Assembly: GCF_018449605.1 (NCBI RefSeq)
Contig: NZ_JAAVUW010000004.1
Span: forward strand, 474,270-538,269
Direction: 5' to 3'
DNA: 64,000 nucleotides
DNA from: Luteibacter sp. dw_328
GTDB taxonomy: Bacteria; Pseudomonadota; Gammaproteobacteria; Xanthomonadales; Rhodanobacteraceae
Part shown: positions 1 to 8,586 of the stretch, in pieces
Position numbering within the stretch: position 1 is the stretch's first letter
How the letters are laid out: each line of letters opens with the position of its first letter
Made by a program: the position numbers and the translations under genes
The notes under the pieces: generated by a model
Told to the model about the DNA's origin: nothing
Database searches by the model: none
The model's input: the letters and a program-made list of their open reading frames with translations, nothing else

Positions 1-549
1 ATCGTGCGCCAGACCTCCGATCGCAAGTACGCGCCAGGTCCCGGCATGCACGTGCTCGCGGCGCAGAGCCTGTTCGCTTCCGGCCTGATCCGCCGTGCGT
101 TGCCCGAGCTGGAGCGACTGCGTCGGTTCGGACATACGGTGGCCATGGGCGTGCTGTGGAACGACAGCGTCAGCTATCTTTTCCATGCGCCACCAGGTAT
201 CGAGGCGGCGCGCGGTCTGGGACGTATCGGCCTGCTTCCGGCAACGACGAGCGGCATCGGTATCGTCTTGCTGGCGCAGCTACCCGACGACGAAGTACGC
301 GAGATCTACGCCGATCGCGACATTCCGATGTTTCCCGAGGGGGTGGACAGCTTGCTCGTCACTCTCGCGAAAACCCGCAAGCAGGGCTATGCACGCGTGC
401 ACGTGGCGGACGATCGCGACCACCACATCGTCGCCGTCGCGACTGGCGAGCCGGTGGTTGCGGGTCTTGCCATGTCGGGTTGGATTCCGGAATCGGCGAC
501 GGCTGAACTGGTCGAAGCCCTGCGGCTGGCAGCGCTCGAGATCGCCTGA
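1..549 (+). CDS. IclR-family transcriptional regulator, 3' part only
   Basis: The open frame runs in from before the window, so only the last ~182 residues are present and the N-terminal winged helix is missing. What remains looks like the effector-binding (GAF-like) domain of IclR regulators: PGPGMHVLAAQSL near the start, then RALPELERLRRFGHTVAMGV, a G-rich stretch LLPATTSGIG where family members usually have the conserved sugar/acid-sensing loop, and a C-terminal AMSGWIPES segment. It lies 77 nt upstream of an MFS transporter on the same strand, next to sugar-acid catabolic genes, so it is probably the local regulator. Family call is from sequence pattern; effector unknown. Confidence 0.75.
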   Translation: MVRQTSDRKYAPGPGMHVLAAQSLFASGLIRRALPELERLRRFGHTVAMGVLWNDSVSYLFHAPPGIEAARGLGRIGLLPATTSGIGIVLLAQLPDDEVREIYADRDIPMFPEGVDSLLVTLAKTRKQGYARVHVADDRDHHIVAVATGEPVVAGLAMSGWIPESATAELVEALRLAALEIA

Positions 550-569
550 GGGTTGCGCCGCACTGCGCC

Positions 570-596
570 TTGACCGTGTTGCTATTTTAGTAATAC
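570..596 (+). promoter_or_regulatory. Putative promoter/operator of the MFS transporter
   Basis: TTGACC (570-575) and TAATAC (591-596) could be a -35/-10 pair with a short 15-nt spacer. The AT-rich sequence TTGCTATTTTAGTAATA (579-595) lies inside it and shares TTGCTAT-NN-TAGT with 4063-4078 in the promoter region of the aldolase/dehydratase and TonB receptor genes. Inferred shared operator. Confidence 0.4.
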
Positions 597-626
597 GTTC
601 GCTACGTCTTGGTGGGGGTGCACGGC

Positions 627-1901
627 ATGGCGGTAGTCATCGGGGAAGGCGCGCGGCCAGGAAGGCTTCGATGGGCGCTGTTGGCGCTGCTGTTCGTCTC
701 CACGGTGATCAACTACCTGGATCGTCAGGCGCTTTCCATTCTCGCCACCACCATCCAGGTGGACCTGAGCATCACCGACGCGGCCTACGCACACATCGTG
801 CAGGTCTTTCTGTTCGCGTACACGATCGCCTATCTGCTCGCCGGGCGCCTCACGGACTGGCTCGGTTCGCGCGTGGCGCTCGCTTTGTTCGTCGCGTGGT
901 GGTCGGTAGCGAACCTGCTTACGGGACTCGCGCGCAACGCATTCGAACTCGGCGCCGCGCGCTTCGCACTTGGACTGGGCGAGCCTGGTAACTACACGGT
1001 TGGATCGAAGGTGGTATCGGAGCGTTTCCCGGCGGGCGAGCGTGGCCTCGCGTTCGGTATCTACACGGCTGGCGCGATGGTCGGTGCCACGCTGGCGCCG
1101 CCACTCATCGGTGGTGTCGCCATGGTCTACGGCTGGCGCTCGGCCTTCGTGGTGACCGGTGCGTCGGGGCTGCTGTGGCTTGTCGCGTGGTTGTGGATTC
1201 ATCCCCGCGAAGTGCGCGCGGTGAAGGTGCCTGGCGTCGCGCAGGAAGGCGTGTTGTGGGGAACGCTGCTGCGCGACCGCACGCTGTGGTTGCTCGTGCT
1301 CTCGCGGGCGGTCGCCGACCCCGTCTGGTATTTCTACCTGTTCTGGTTTCCCAAGTACCTCAACGACGTGCGCGGGATGAAGCTGGCCGCTGTCGCCTCG
1401 GTGGCGTGGGTGGTGTATCTCGCGGCCGATCTTGGCAGCGTCGGTGGCGGTGCGATTTCCAGCTGGCTGGTCAGACGCGGCATCGAACCCGCGCGCAGCC
1501 GACTGATGGCCATGGCCGGCGCGGCCCTGATCGCGCCGGTGGGTATGTTCTCCGCGTTTCATCCCGCGTTGCCGCTGCTGTTCGCGATCGGCTCCGCGGT
1601 GGCATTCGCCCATCTGGTGTACCAGATCAACATCAGCACCCTTGTCGTCGATCTCTATCCAGGCCGCAACATCGCCACGATATTCGGCATCATCGGTGCG
1701 GGCAGCGCGCTCGGCGGCATGCTGTCCGCCCAGGTGGTGGGTAGCCTCGTATCGAGTGGAAACTTCGATCGCAGTTTCGTGCTGATGGCCTTCCTCCATC
1801 CGCTAGCATTCGGCGTAGCGTGGCTGGCCGTCCGGCTGGCACCGCGGTCGCGATTGATCGCGGACACGGTGCCGGTGTCTCAGGACACGAGCTCGGCGTA
1901 G
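627..1901 (+). CDS. MFS transporter, anion:cation symporter (sugar-acid) type
   Basis: A 424-residue inner-membrane protein with about 12 hydrophobic segments. The N-terminal pattern VINYLDRQALSI and the loop LTDWLGSRVAL between TM2 and TM3 are typical of the ACS family (hexuronate, galactarate and galactonate permeases), so it probably imports a sugar acid by proton symport. ATG at 627 is preferred over an upstream TTG at 609 because GGTGGGGG lies about 9 nt before it. The 3' end overlaps the convergent dehydratase gene by 22 nt. Substrate is inferred from neighbours (dehydratase, aldolase, 2-keto-3-deoxy-sugar kinase). Confidence 0.85.
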   Translation: MAVVIGEGARPGRLRWALLALLFVSTVINYLDRQALSILATTIQVDLSITDAAYAHIVQVFLFAYTIAYLLAGRLTDWLGSRVALALFVAWWSVANLLTGLARNAFELGAARFALGLGEPGNYTVGSKVVSERFPAGERGLAFGIYTAGAMVGATLAPPLIGGVAMVYGWRSAFVVTGASGLLWLVAWLWIHPREVRAVKVPGVAQEGVLWGTLLRDRTLWLLVLSRAVADPVWYFYLFWFPKYLNDVRGMKLAAVASVAWVVYLAADLGSVGGGAISSWLVRRGIEPARSRLMAMAGAALIAPVGMFSAFHPALPLLFAIGSAVAFAHLVYQINISTLVVDLYPGRNIATIFGIIGAGSALGGMLSAQVVGSLVSSGNFDRSFVLMAFLHPLAFGVAWLAVRLAPRSRLIADTVPVSQDTSSA

Positions 1902-3052
1902 TCCCAGAAGCGTTTGCCAGGACAGGCACCCAGCCCGGGCCCGGTCGGCAGGCTGTAGCTGCAGTCGGCATACGCCATGTCGGTATCGAGCAGCTCCAGC
2001 GAGCGCGAGAACACCGAGTGCTGCCACTCGTGCCGCCACAACCCCGGTAGGGTGACCGAGGCATGCAGGCTCGCTGCCAGGAACAGGCCGGCGCCGACCG
2101 TGGCATGTGGAGCGGTGGCGATACTACCGGCTTCGGCGAGCGCATTGATACGGCGGAACTGCGTGATGCCCGTATGGCCCATTTCCGGCTGGATGAAGGC
2201 GACCGACCGCTGCGAGACGCGCAGGCGTGCCTCGTATTCGGTGTACCACTCTTCGCCAGCGGCAATAGCGACGGGTGAGCGCCTGGCGAGCCACGCGAGA
2301 CCGCCCACGTCTTCCGGCTTCACCGGTGCCTCGATGAAGTGCGGTCGATACGTAGCCATGCGCTCGATGAGTTCCAGGGCATCTTCGGGCGAGAACTTCC
2401 AGTGCAGGTCCACCATGAGCAAGGCGTCGTCGCCGAGTGCCTGGCGCAGCGCGGCCACCTCCTCGACGATGCCTTCGCTGCTGACCACGGCGTGGATCTT
2501 GAAAGCGTCGTGACCTTCGTCGCGGAAGCGTTTCGCCATCTCGACGCGTCCTTGCAGGGTGGCGGCAGGAAGGCCCGAAAGATACCCCGGTACGCGGTCG
2601 CGCTGCCGGTCGCCGAGCATCTGCCAAAGCGGTAAGCCGTGACGGCGAGCGCGCAGGTCCCACAACGCGATGTCGAGCGCGGTGATGGCATCCACGTGGA
2701 AGCCGGAGGTGCACCCGCGTACCCGCATGAGTCCATAGAGGTCGTCCCAGATCGACTCGACATCGTCCGGATGACGCCCGATCAGTTCGGGCACCAGCAG
2801 GTCGTTGATGATCTCCGTGGTCGCTCGTGGCGCGCAGATGCCATAGGTTTCGCCCCAGCCCTCGCTGCCGTCGGCGGCCGTGATGCGCACGGCGATGGAG
2901 CGGTCCACCGAGGGGTAGATCGTGCCGTTGCCCTTGCGAACGACATAACCACGCGAGTTGACGCGTTCACCCGGGCCGAGCGGGCCGAGGTAAGGCGTGT
3001 CCCGCGGCACGGTGACGATGAAGGTCTCGACCTTGGCGACATGGGCATTCAT
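1880..3052 (-). CDS. Enolase-superfamily sugar-acid dehydratase (DgoD-like)
   Basis: A 390-residue mandelate racemase/muconate lactonizing enzyme family protein. Metal ligands are readable: D215 in VDLHW, E241 in FIEAPV and E267 in AAGEEW. H217 (the D-x-H arrangement of D-galactonate dehydratase) and H316 in APHATV fit the acid/base pair. K185-x-H187 stands where racemases have K-x-K. These features suggest a sugar-acid dehydratase making a 2-keto-3-deoxy acid. Its start overlaps the stop of the aldolase gene by ATGA, so the two are co-transcribed from the promoter near 4.05 kb. Exact substrate cannot be read from sequence. Confidence 0.85.
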   Translation of the reverse strand: MNAHVAKVETFIVTVPRDTPYLGPLGPGERVNSRGYVVRKGNGTIYPSVDRSIAVRITAADGSEGWGETYGICAPRATTEIINDLLVPELIGRHPDDVESIWDDLYGLMRVRGCTSGFHVDAITALDIALWDLRARRHGLPLWQMLGDRQRDRVPGYLSGLPAATLQGRVEMAKRFRDEGHDAFKIHAVVSSEGIVEEVAALRQALGDDALLMVDLHWKFSPEDALELIERMATYRPHFIEAPVKPEDVGGLAWLARRSPVAIAAGEEWYTEYEARLRVSQRSVAFIQPEMGHTGITQFRRINALAEAGSIATAPHATVGAGLFLAASLHASVTLPGLWRHEWQHSVFSRSLELLDTDMAYADCSYSLPTGPGLGACPGKRFWDYAELVS

Positions 3053-3981
3053 AGGGACATTCTCGCGCTTGCGCCAGGCGTGTTGTCGAGTGGGACCAGA
3101 TCGGCGATGCGGGCGAGCAGGGCGTCGAGCTCCCGCTCGTCCCAGGCGTCCAATGCGGCGCCCGGTGCGCGGACATGCGCATTCGCGATGAGCCCGCGAC
3201 GCAACAGCACGGCCTTGGTCAGGCGCCAGCGAAACACCGCCTGCATGCTCAGCAAGGGCAGGGTGCGTTCGAACAGATCGCGCGCCCCCTGGACGTCGCC
3301 CCGGTGGTAGCGCGCGAGCATGTCCACGTGCACTTCGGTCACCTCGCAGGCAGGCATCGTGCCGATGGCGCCCCGCTGCAATTCATCCATGACGTAACGT
3401 GCGCCGGCACCGCCGAAAACGGCGGCCACGTTCCCACGCGCCTGGGTCGCGAGTGCGGTGATGCGATGGCCGGAGGGCTGCGTTTCCTCCTTGACGTACG
3501 TGATGCCTTTGACGGCCGACGCCAGCGCGGCCACCTGCGCCACGCCGAGACCGACACCCATCGGCGCCGGCGCGTTCTGCAACATGATGGAGATGCCTGA
3601 AGCTGCGTGGATATCGTTGAAGTAGCGCGCCATGGCTTCGGCGTCGCCTGCGTGCGCATGCGGCGTAAGGATCATCGCCGCGACGGCGCCCGCGGCGGCA
3701 CCGGCGCTGGCGAGTCGGGTTGCTGTTGCGACATCGGGATGACTCGCCCCGACGACGAAGGGAACGCGTCCGTCGATCCACTCGCCCAGCACGGTCGTTA
3801 TCTGGAGTCGCTCATCCACCGAGAGCATGTCGTACTCGCTCGCCAGGCCAGGGAAGACGACGCCTGCCGCGCCCGCGGCGAGGATGTACTCGAGCACGTT
3901 GCGCGTGCCGGCGAGGTCGAGCTCACCCGACCCGTGAAAGATCGTCGGAAGTATCGGAAAAACGCCTGCCAGGTGGGTCAT
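3049..3981 (-). CDS. DapA/NanA-family aldolase or dehydratase
   Basis: A 310-residue TIM-barrel protein of the dihydrodipicolinate synthase/N-acetylneuraminate lyase family. The Schiff-base lysine is K164 in TYVKEE. The usual active-site tyrosine in the Y-N-x-P motif is Gln (Q135 in MLQNAP), and the usual G-[ST]-T-G-E substrate loop is replaced by GLASEY near residue 46. It is therefore unlikely to be a true DapA and more likely handles a 2-keto-3-deoxy sugar acid. Start chosen at 3981, with GAGGAAAG about 7 nt upstream; a longer frame begins at 4023. First gene of a two-gene minus-strand operon. Confidence 0.8.
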   Translation of the reverse strand: MTHLAGVFPILPTIFHGSGELDLAGTRNVLEYILAAGAAGVVFPGLASEYDMLSVDERLQITTVLGEWIDGRVPFVVGASHPDVATATRLASAGAAAGAVAAMILTPHAHAGDAEAMARYFNDIHAASGISIMLQNAPAPMGVGLGVAQVAALASAVKGITYVKEETQPSGHRITALATQARGNVAAVFGGAGARYVMDELQRGAIGTMPACEVTEVHVDMLARYHRGDVQGARDLFERTLPLLSMQAVFRWRLTKAVLLRRGLIANAHVRAPGAALDAWDERELDALLARIADLVPLDNTPGASARMSL

Positions 3982-4045
3982 GTCGTGGCTTTCCTCGAAG
4001 CGGAATTTGTTGCGTTGCATCAATGATTTAGTTGTGCGGCGGTCC

Positions 4046-4078
4046 TTGCAACGAGGTCTATATTGCTATAATAGTTAC
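4046..4078. promoter_or_regulatory. Divergent control region with shared TTGCTATNNTAGT motif
   Basis: Between the aldolase gene (minus) and the TonB receptor (plus). TTGCAA (4046-4051) and TATAAT (4067-4072) form a plausible plus-strand promoter with a 15-nt spacer. TTGCTATAATAGTTAC (4063-4078) overlaps the -10 and contains the odd palindrome CTATAATAG. The motif matches 579-591, which suggests one regulator for both sites. Inference. Confidence 0.4.
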
Positions 4079-4157
4079 ACCATGCCAAGCAAAAAACGCG
4101 CTGGCGAACGGCGGTAACCGGCAAAATCCGCAAGACCTCGGGGGAGGAAAAACAAAC

Positions 4158-6881
4158 ATGCGTCTTACTCGTCGCACCATCCTGTCGACCTTGATTGCAC
4201 AGGTGCTCTTTGCTTCCGTACCGGCCGTCGCCCAGACGAGCACGGCCAACGACACAACCACCAAGGCGCCGGTTCCTCCGGGTCAGCCGCAGGCGACCAC
4301 GGCGCCGCAGGACCAGGCTCCGGTTACCCTCGAAGGCGTCACGGTGTCGGGCATCCGCCAGAGCCTGGAAAAGTCGCGAGACCTGAAGCGCGATTCCACG
4401 CAGATCGTCGACGCGATCGTCGCCGACGACATCGGCAAGCTGCCGGATACCAACGTGGCCGAATCACTGGGGCGCGTTGCCGGCGTGCAGCTCGAACGCG
4501 GCATGGGCGAGGGCAGCAGCGTGCTCGTTCGCGGCCTTAGCCAGAACGTCTATCTCTACAACGGACGCGAGATCTTCGATGCCACGGGCCGCGGCGGCAA
4601 CGGCCTCGACCAGCTCAATACGTCCACTTATGGGCTGTTGACCCTCGTACCTTCCGAACTCATCTCGCGTCTTTCGGTGACCAAGCTCGCCAGCGCCGAC
4701 CAGGTCGCCGGCGCCCTTGGCGGCATCATCGATATCGAAACACGCATGCCCCTGAATGTGGACGGCGACCAGAACGTGGTCAGCATGTCAGGTACGTACA
4801 GCAAGCTGGCGAAGAAGGGCGGCGGCGACGGGTTCGCCCTGTTGTCCGCGCGCACCAAGGACGAGCGCTTCGGCGCGATGATCGCCGCGACCTATAGCCA
4901 TAGCACGGTGGTCCAGCAGGGCCTGGATACGTTTTCCGGCTACGCCTCGTACAAGGACACCTCGGTGACCCCGGCCGTGACACGCTACGGATCGACCGAT
5001 ATGCGCGCCCAGGACATCAGCGACGACCGCACGAAGAAAGGGGTCAGTGCCGTCCTGCAGTGGCGTCCCGTGCCGGGCGTGGAAATCATCGGCGATACGT
5101 TCTACTCGAAGCAGACCGCCGATCGCGACCGCTACTGGCTCGCGTTCAATCCCAGCGCCGGCTTGAGCAACGCGGTGTACTCGCCGAACAACATCCTGGT
5201 CGCCGGCCGCTCGACGAGTCCGATCCAGGCCAACACGGAAATCGCCGACATCGAAGCGGATGTCTGGTCCACGGCGCTCAAGGCGAAGTTCCAGGCCGGC
5301 GATCATCTCGACGGTTCGGCTGAAGTGTCCTACGACCGTTCGAAGGCGGATTACCACCAGAATTACATGCGCCTCCAGCCGGCGGCTGGCGTCACCTCGG
5401 TCATCGACTACGACCTGCGCCAGGGCGCCTTCGGAAGCTTCAATGTCGGTGGCGTGAACCTGACCGATCCTTCGCAGATGCGCATGAGCATCCTGTTTGA
5501 CAACGACTACCGCGCGAAGACCGATGCCCCGGCTGCACGTACGGACTGGACGTGGAACTTCGACTCCGACCATTGGCGCGCGCTGGACTTCGGTGCTCGC
5601 ATAACGAAGGTCAAGAGCAATCAGGATCCGTTGCGTGCAGATATCCGTCCCACCGGCGGCGTTCCTGCCACCCAGCTGAGCGACTTCCTTCGGGTCTACA
5701 GCAACGACGATTTCATGAAGGGCGAGTTCGATGGGTTGCCGCGAAGCTATCTCGGCAGCTTCCGCAATGTGTTCACCGGCTGCTCCGCTTTCACAGGCAT
5801 TCCGTCGATCAGCCAGGACCCGCAATGCCTGGACGGTCGAAATAACGCGCTGGCCTACGCCGGCACCTTCAGCATCGACGAGAAGTTCAGCGAAGCGTAT
5901 TCAAAGGTGGACTGGGGCTTCGATGCCGGATCCATGCCAATCTCCGGCAACTTCGGCGTGCGCTACGTGCAGCGTGAGCTGGACTCCCGAGGCAACCTGC
6001 TGTCCGGAACAGGCCAGCCCATTCCCACGGACTACCGCAGCACGGACCGCGAGTGGCTGCCCTCGGCGATCGCCAAGTGGGAGATATCCGATAAGTGGCT
6101 GCTGCGCGGTGGTGCCGCCCGCGTCGTCGCCTTCCCCAACACTGAAGATCTCAACAACGGTGTCACGCTCAACAACAACGCGGTGTTCGACAACGGCGTG
6201 CAGATCACGCCGGGAACCGGCAGTGGTGGCGCACCGGCGCTCAAGCCATTCAAGGCCGACCAGTACGACATGTCGCTGGAGTATTACTACAACGACACTG
6301 GCATGCTGTCGGCCGGCTTGTTCTACAAGGACATCTCGACTTTCATCGTCCAGCAGCAGAGCGCCGAGAGCTACGGGGGCGTGGACTATTTCGTCAACCG
6401 CAAGGTCAACGGCGATCATGCCACGGTGAAGGGGGCCGAGTTCCTGGCCCAGGTGCCTTTCACTTTCCTGCCCGAAGCGATCAACGGCTTCGGCATGGTC
6501 GCAACCTACACGTATATCGATTCGACCACGCCGATCAAGGACGTGACCGGCCAGTCGCTGAGTTTTCCAGGCTTGTCGAAGAACAACGTCAACCTGATCC
6601 TTTATTACGAGACCGGTCCTTTCAGCGCCCGGGTCGCGTACAACTGGCGCGACCATTACTTCGTGAGCCTGTCCGCCGCCAATACGGGTATCTACAACGA
6701 TAACTACTCGGACCTCGCGGCGTCGGTCAGTTACAACTTTACGCCGAAGCTCTCGCTGCAGCTGCAGGCCACCAATCTCCTGGACAGCAAGCAGCGTACC
6801 TACGACGGCAGTACCGAGGGTCTGCGCACGAACGTGGTATATGGCCGTAACTACATGGCCACGGTGACCTGGCGTTTCTGA
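4158..6881 (+). CDS. TonB-dependent outer-membrane receptor
   Basis: A 907-residue receptor with an N-terminal signal peptide (arginine-rich start, hydrophobic core, cleavage near VAQ). A spacer rich in Pro/Thr/Gln leads to a candidate TonB box (VTLEGVTVSG). The plug domain shows NVAESLGRVAGVQLERG and VLVRGLSQN, and a beta-barrel ends in the aromatic residue expected of outer-membrane proteins (WRF). It resembles the Caulobacter/Xanthomonas carbohydrate receptor subfamily. ATG 4158 is chosen because GGGGGAGGAAAA lies just upstream; the frame is open back to 4032. Probably imports the carbohydrate degraded by the flanking enzymes. Confidence 0.9.
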   Translation: MRLTRRTILSTLIAQVLFASVPAVAQTSTANDTTTKAPVPPGQPQATTAPQDQAPVTLEGVTVSGIRQSLEKSRDLKRDSTQIVDAIVADDIGKLPDTNVAESLGRVAGVQLERGMGEGSSVLVRGLSQNVYLYNGREIFDATGRGGNGLDQLNTSTYGLLTLVPSELISRLSVTKLASADQVAGALGGIIDIETRMPLNVDGDQNVVSMSGTYSKLAKKGGGDGFALLSARTKDERFGAMIAATYSHSTVVQQGLDTFSGYASYKDTSVTPAVTRYGSTDMRAQDISDDRTKKGVSAVLQWRPVPGVEIIGDTFYSKQTADRDRYWLAFNPSAGLSNAVYSPNNILVAGRSTSPIQANTEIADIEADVWSTALKAKFQAGDHLDGSAEVSYDRSKADYHQNYMRLQPAAGVTSVIDYDLRQGAFGSFNVGGVNLTDPSQMRMSILFDNDYRAKTDAPAARTDWTWNFDSDHWRALDFGARITKVKSNQDPLRADIRPTGGVPATQLSDFLRVYSNDDFMKGEFDGLPRSYLGSFRNVFTGCSAFTGIPSISQDPQCLDGRNNALAYAGTFSIDEKFSEAYSKVDWGFDAGSMPISGNFGVRYVQRELDSRGNLLSGTGQPIPTDYRSTDREWLPSAIAKWEISDKWLLRGGAARVVAFPNTEDLNNGVTLNNNAVFDNGVQITPGTGSGGAPALKPFKADQYDMSLEYYYNDTGMLSAGLFYKDISTFIVQQQSAESYGGVDYFVNRKVNGDHATVKGAEFLAQVPFTFLPEAINGFGMVATYTYIDSTTPIKDVTGQSLSFPGLSKNNVNLILYYETGPFSARVAYNWRDHYFVSLSAANTGIYNDNYSDLAASVSYNFTPKLSLQLQATNLLDSKQRTYDGSTEGLRTNVVYGRNYMATVTWRF

Positions 6882-6915
6882 TCGCGACCGGGCGCGGCAA
6901 CAGGGGAGAGGACGG

Positions 6916-7656
6916 TTGAGCACACAGTCATTGGCGGGACGCGCGGCGATCGTGACGGGAACAGCAAGCGGGATAGGGGCGGCGGTGGCGCGCCGCTTGG
7001 GCGAGGAAGGTGCATCCGTGGCGGGCTTCGATCTGAAGGCGTCGACGGGCGTGGCTCGGTCGCTGCAAGTGGACCTGCGCGACGACGCGGCGGTGGGTGA
7101 GGCAGTGGCTGCTGCCGCTGCCGCGCATGGGCCCGCAACGATCCTGGTGCATTGTGCCGGGGTCAGCCCACCGGGATCGATCCTCGAGTCCGATGATGCG
7201 TTGTTTCTCGAAACCTATGACATCAACGTGCTGTCCGCCGTGCGCCTGCTTCGTCATTGCGTGCCTGTCATGCGGGATGCAGGCGGCGGATCGGTGGTGC
7301 TGACCTCGTCGATCAATGCGAGCTTCGCGACACCCACGCTGGCGGCCTATGCGGCGAGCAAGGCGGCGGTCGAGTCGCTGGTACGCACGGCGGCATTGGA
7401 GTTCGCGCCGTGGCAGGTGCGTGTAAACGCCATGGCGCCAGCCTCGATCGACACCCCGATGATGCAAGTTTCCTTCGCCCGCGACAGCGATCCGGATACC
7501 GCACGCCTGCGCAACATCGGCCGCCATCCACTCGGACGGCTCGGCACGGCCGACGATGTCGCGGCTCTCGCCTTGTTCCTGGCGGGCGATGGCAGTGCCT
7601 GGCTGACCGGCGGCATTTTTCCGATTGACGGGGGCGCGTCGGTGACGCGCCGCTGA
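6916..7656 (+). CDS. SDR-family NAD(P)-dependent oxidoreductase
   Basis: A 246-residue classical short-chain dehydrogenase. Cofactor motif TGTASGIG (14-21), CAG at 80-82 in place of the full NNAG, N103, catalytic S132, Y145 and K149 (YAASK), and the terminal FPIDGG. Starts with TTG behind GGGGAGAGG. It lies 34 nt after the receptor and 9 nt before the kinase gene, so it is probably the sugar dehydrogenase feeding the lactonase of the same operon. Substrate inferred from context only. Confidence 0.85.
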   Translation: MSTQSLAGRAAIVTGTASGIGAAVARRLGEEGASVAGFDLKASTGVARSLQVDLRDDAAVGEAVAAAAAAHGPATILVHCAGVSPPGSILESDDALFLETYDINVLSAVRLLRHCVPVMRDAGGGSVVLTSSINASFATPTLAAYAASKAAVESLVRTAALEFAPWQVRVNAMAPASIDTPMMQVSFARDSDPDTARLRNIGRHPLGRLGTADDVAALALFLAGDGSAWLTGGIFPIDGGASVTRR

Positions 7657-7665
7657 GGGGGCACG

Positions 7666-8586
7666 ATGGGACGTGATTTCATAGCGATCAATTGGGGCAG
7701 TTCCAACTTTCGCGCTTACCTTCTCGACCACGTCGGTGTTGTCCGTGATGCATTCGCGGAACCGGCGGGCATTGCCTCGCTCGACCGTGACGGCATGGCC
7801 GCACAGATCGTGCGGCTGCTGCGGCGCTGGCCGGATGCGGGGACGATCTACGCCTGTGGCATGGTTGGCTCCAATGTCGGCTGGGAAGAAGTGGGTTACG
7901 CCGAATGTCCGATCGGACTCGACGGGCTGACGGCGAACCTGCACGCAAGCCACATCGCGGGGCGGACGATGTACATCGTGCCGGGGCTGGCGTGCCGGCG
8001 TGAAAGCGACGGTGCTCCCGACATCATGCGTGGCGAGGAGACCGAGCTCTTTGGCCTTCTGCGTGCGGGACGCTTGCCGCGCGACGGCATCGTCGCGCTC
8101 CCCGGCACGCACAGTAAATGGGTGCGTATCGCGCGCGGCCAGGTGATCGAGTTCATGACGGCGATGTCCGGCGAGATCTTCGACCGGCTGACGGCAGCCG
8201 GCATGCTCGCATCCATTGTCGCGGCGCCGGCGGCGTCCGGCACTGCGTTTGCCGCGGGAACAACCGCGGGCGCCGGGCGGTCGCTTGGGCTGGGTACGCA
8301 ACTGTTCGGAGTCCGCGCCCGGGTGATCCGGAACGACCTGCCTCGGGAGGACGCTGCTTCCTACTTGCGTGGGTTGTTGATCGGCGCGGAGATTGCCGAC
8401 GCCATGGCGCTCTATCCGATACGGCGCGACCAGGTCGTCACGCTGATCGGTGCCGCACCGGTCTGCGCGCTGTATGCGGAAGCGCTGGCGCGACTGGAGA
8501 TACGTTCGGTTACCGTGGACGCCGGCGACGCGACGGCGCAAGGCTTCGCGGCAATACACGCGGCAACTGCGGGACCATCGCCATGA
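7666..8586 (+). CDS. dgoK: 2-dehydro-3-deoxygalactonokinase (DgoK family)
   Basis: A 306-residue sugar-acid kinase. The N-terminal INWGSSNFRAYLLD phosphate-binding motif, LPGTHSKWV, and the C-terminal GDATAQGFAAI segment are typical of DgoK. The family phosphorylates 2-dehydro-3-deoxy-D-galactonate at C6. Its stop overlaps the lactonase start (ATGA), indicating translational coupling. No DgoA-type aldolase for the phosphorylated product lies in this window; the DapA-like protein at 3.0-4.0 kb would normally act on the unphosphorylated acid. True substrate may be a related 2-keto-3-deoxy acid. Confidence 0.82.
   Translation: MGRDFIAINWGSSNFRAYLLDHVGVVRDAFAEPAGIASLDRDGMAAQIVRLLRRWPDAGTIYACGMVGSNVGWEEVGYAECPIGLDGLTANLHASHIAGRTMYIVPGLACRRESDGAPDIMRGEETELFGLLRAGRLPRDGIVALPGTHSKWVRIARGQVIEFMTAMSGEIFDRLTAAGMLASIVAAPAASGTAFAAGTTAGAGRSLGLGTQLFGVRARVIRNDLPREDAASYLRGLLIGAEIADAMALYPIRRDQVVTLIGAAPVCALYAEALARLEIRSVTVDAGDATAQGFAAIHAATAGPSP

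Noticed and set aside
582..1799. 405-codon minus-strand frame opposite the MFS transporter
   Set aside because: Shadow frame: no domain, unusual Arg/His/Gln composition, and a full 12-TM transporter on the other strand.
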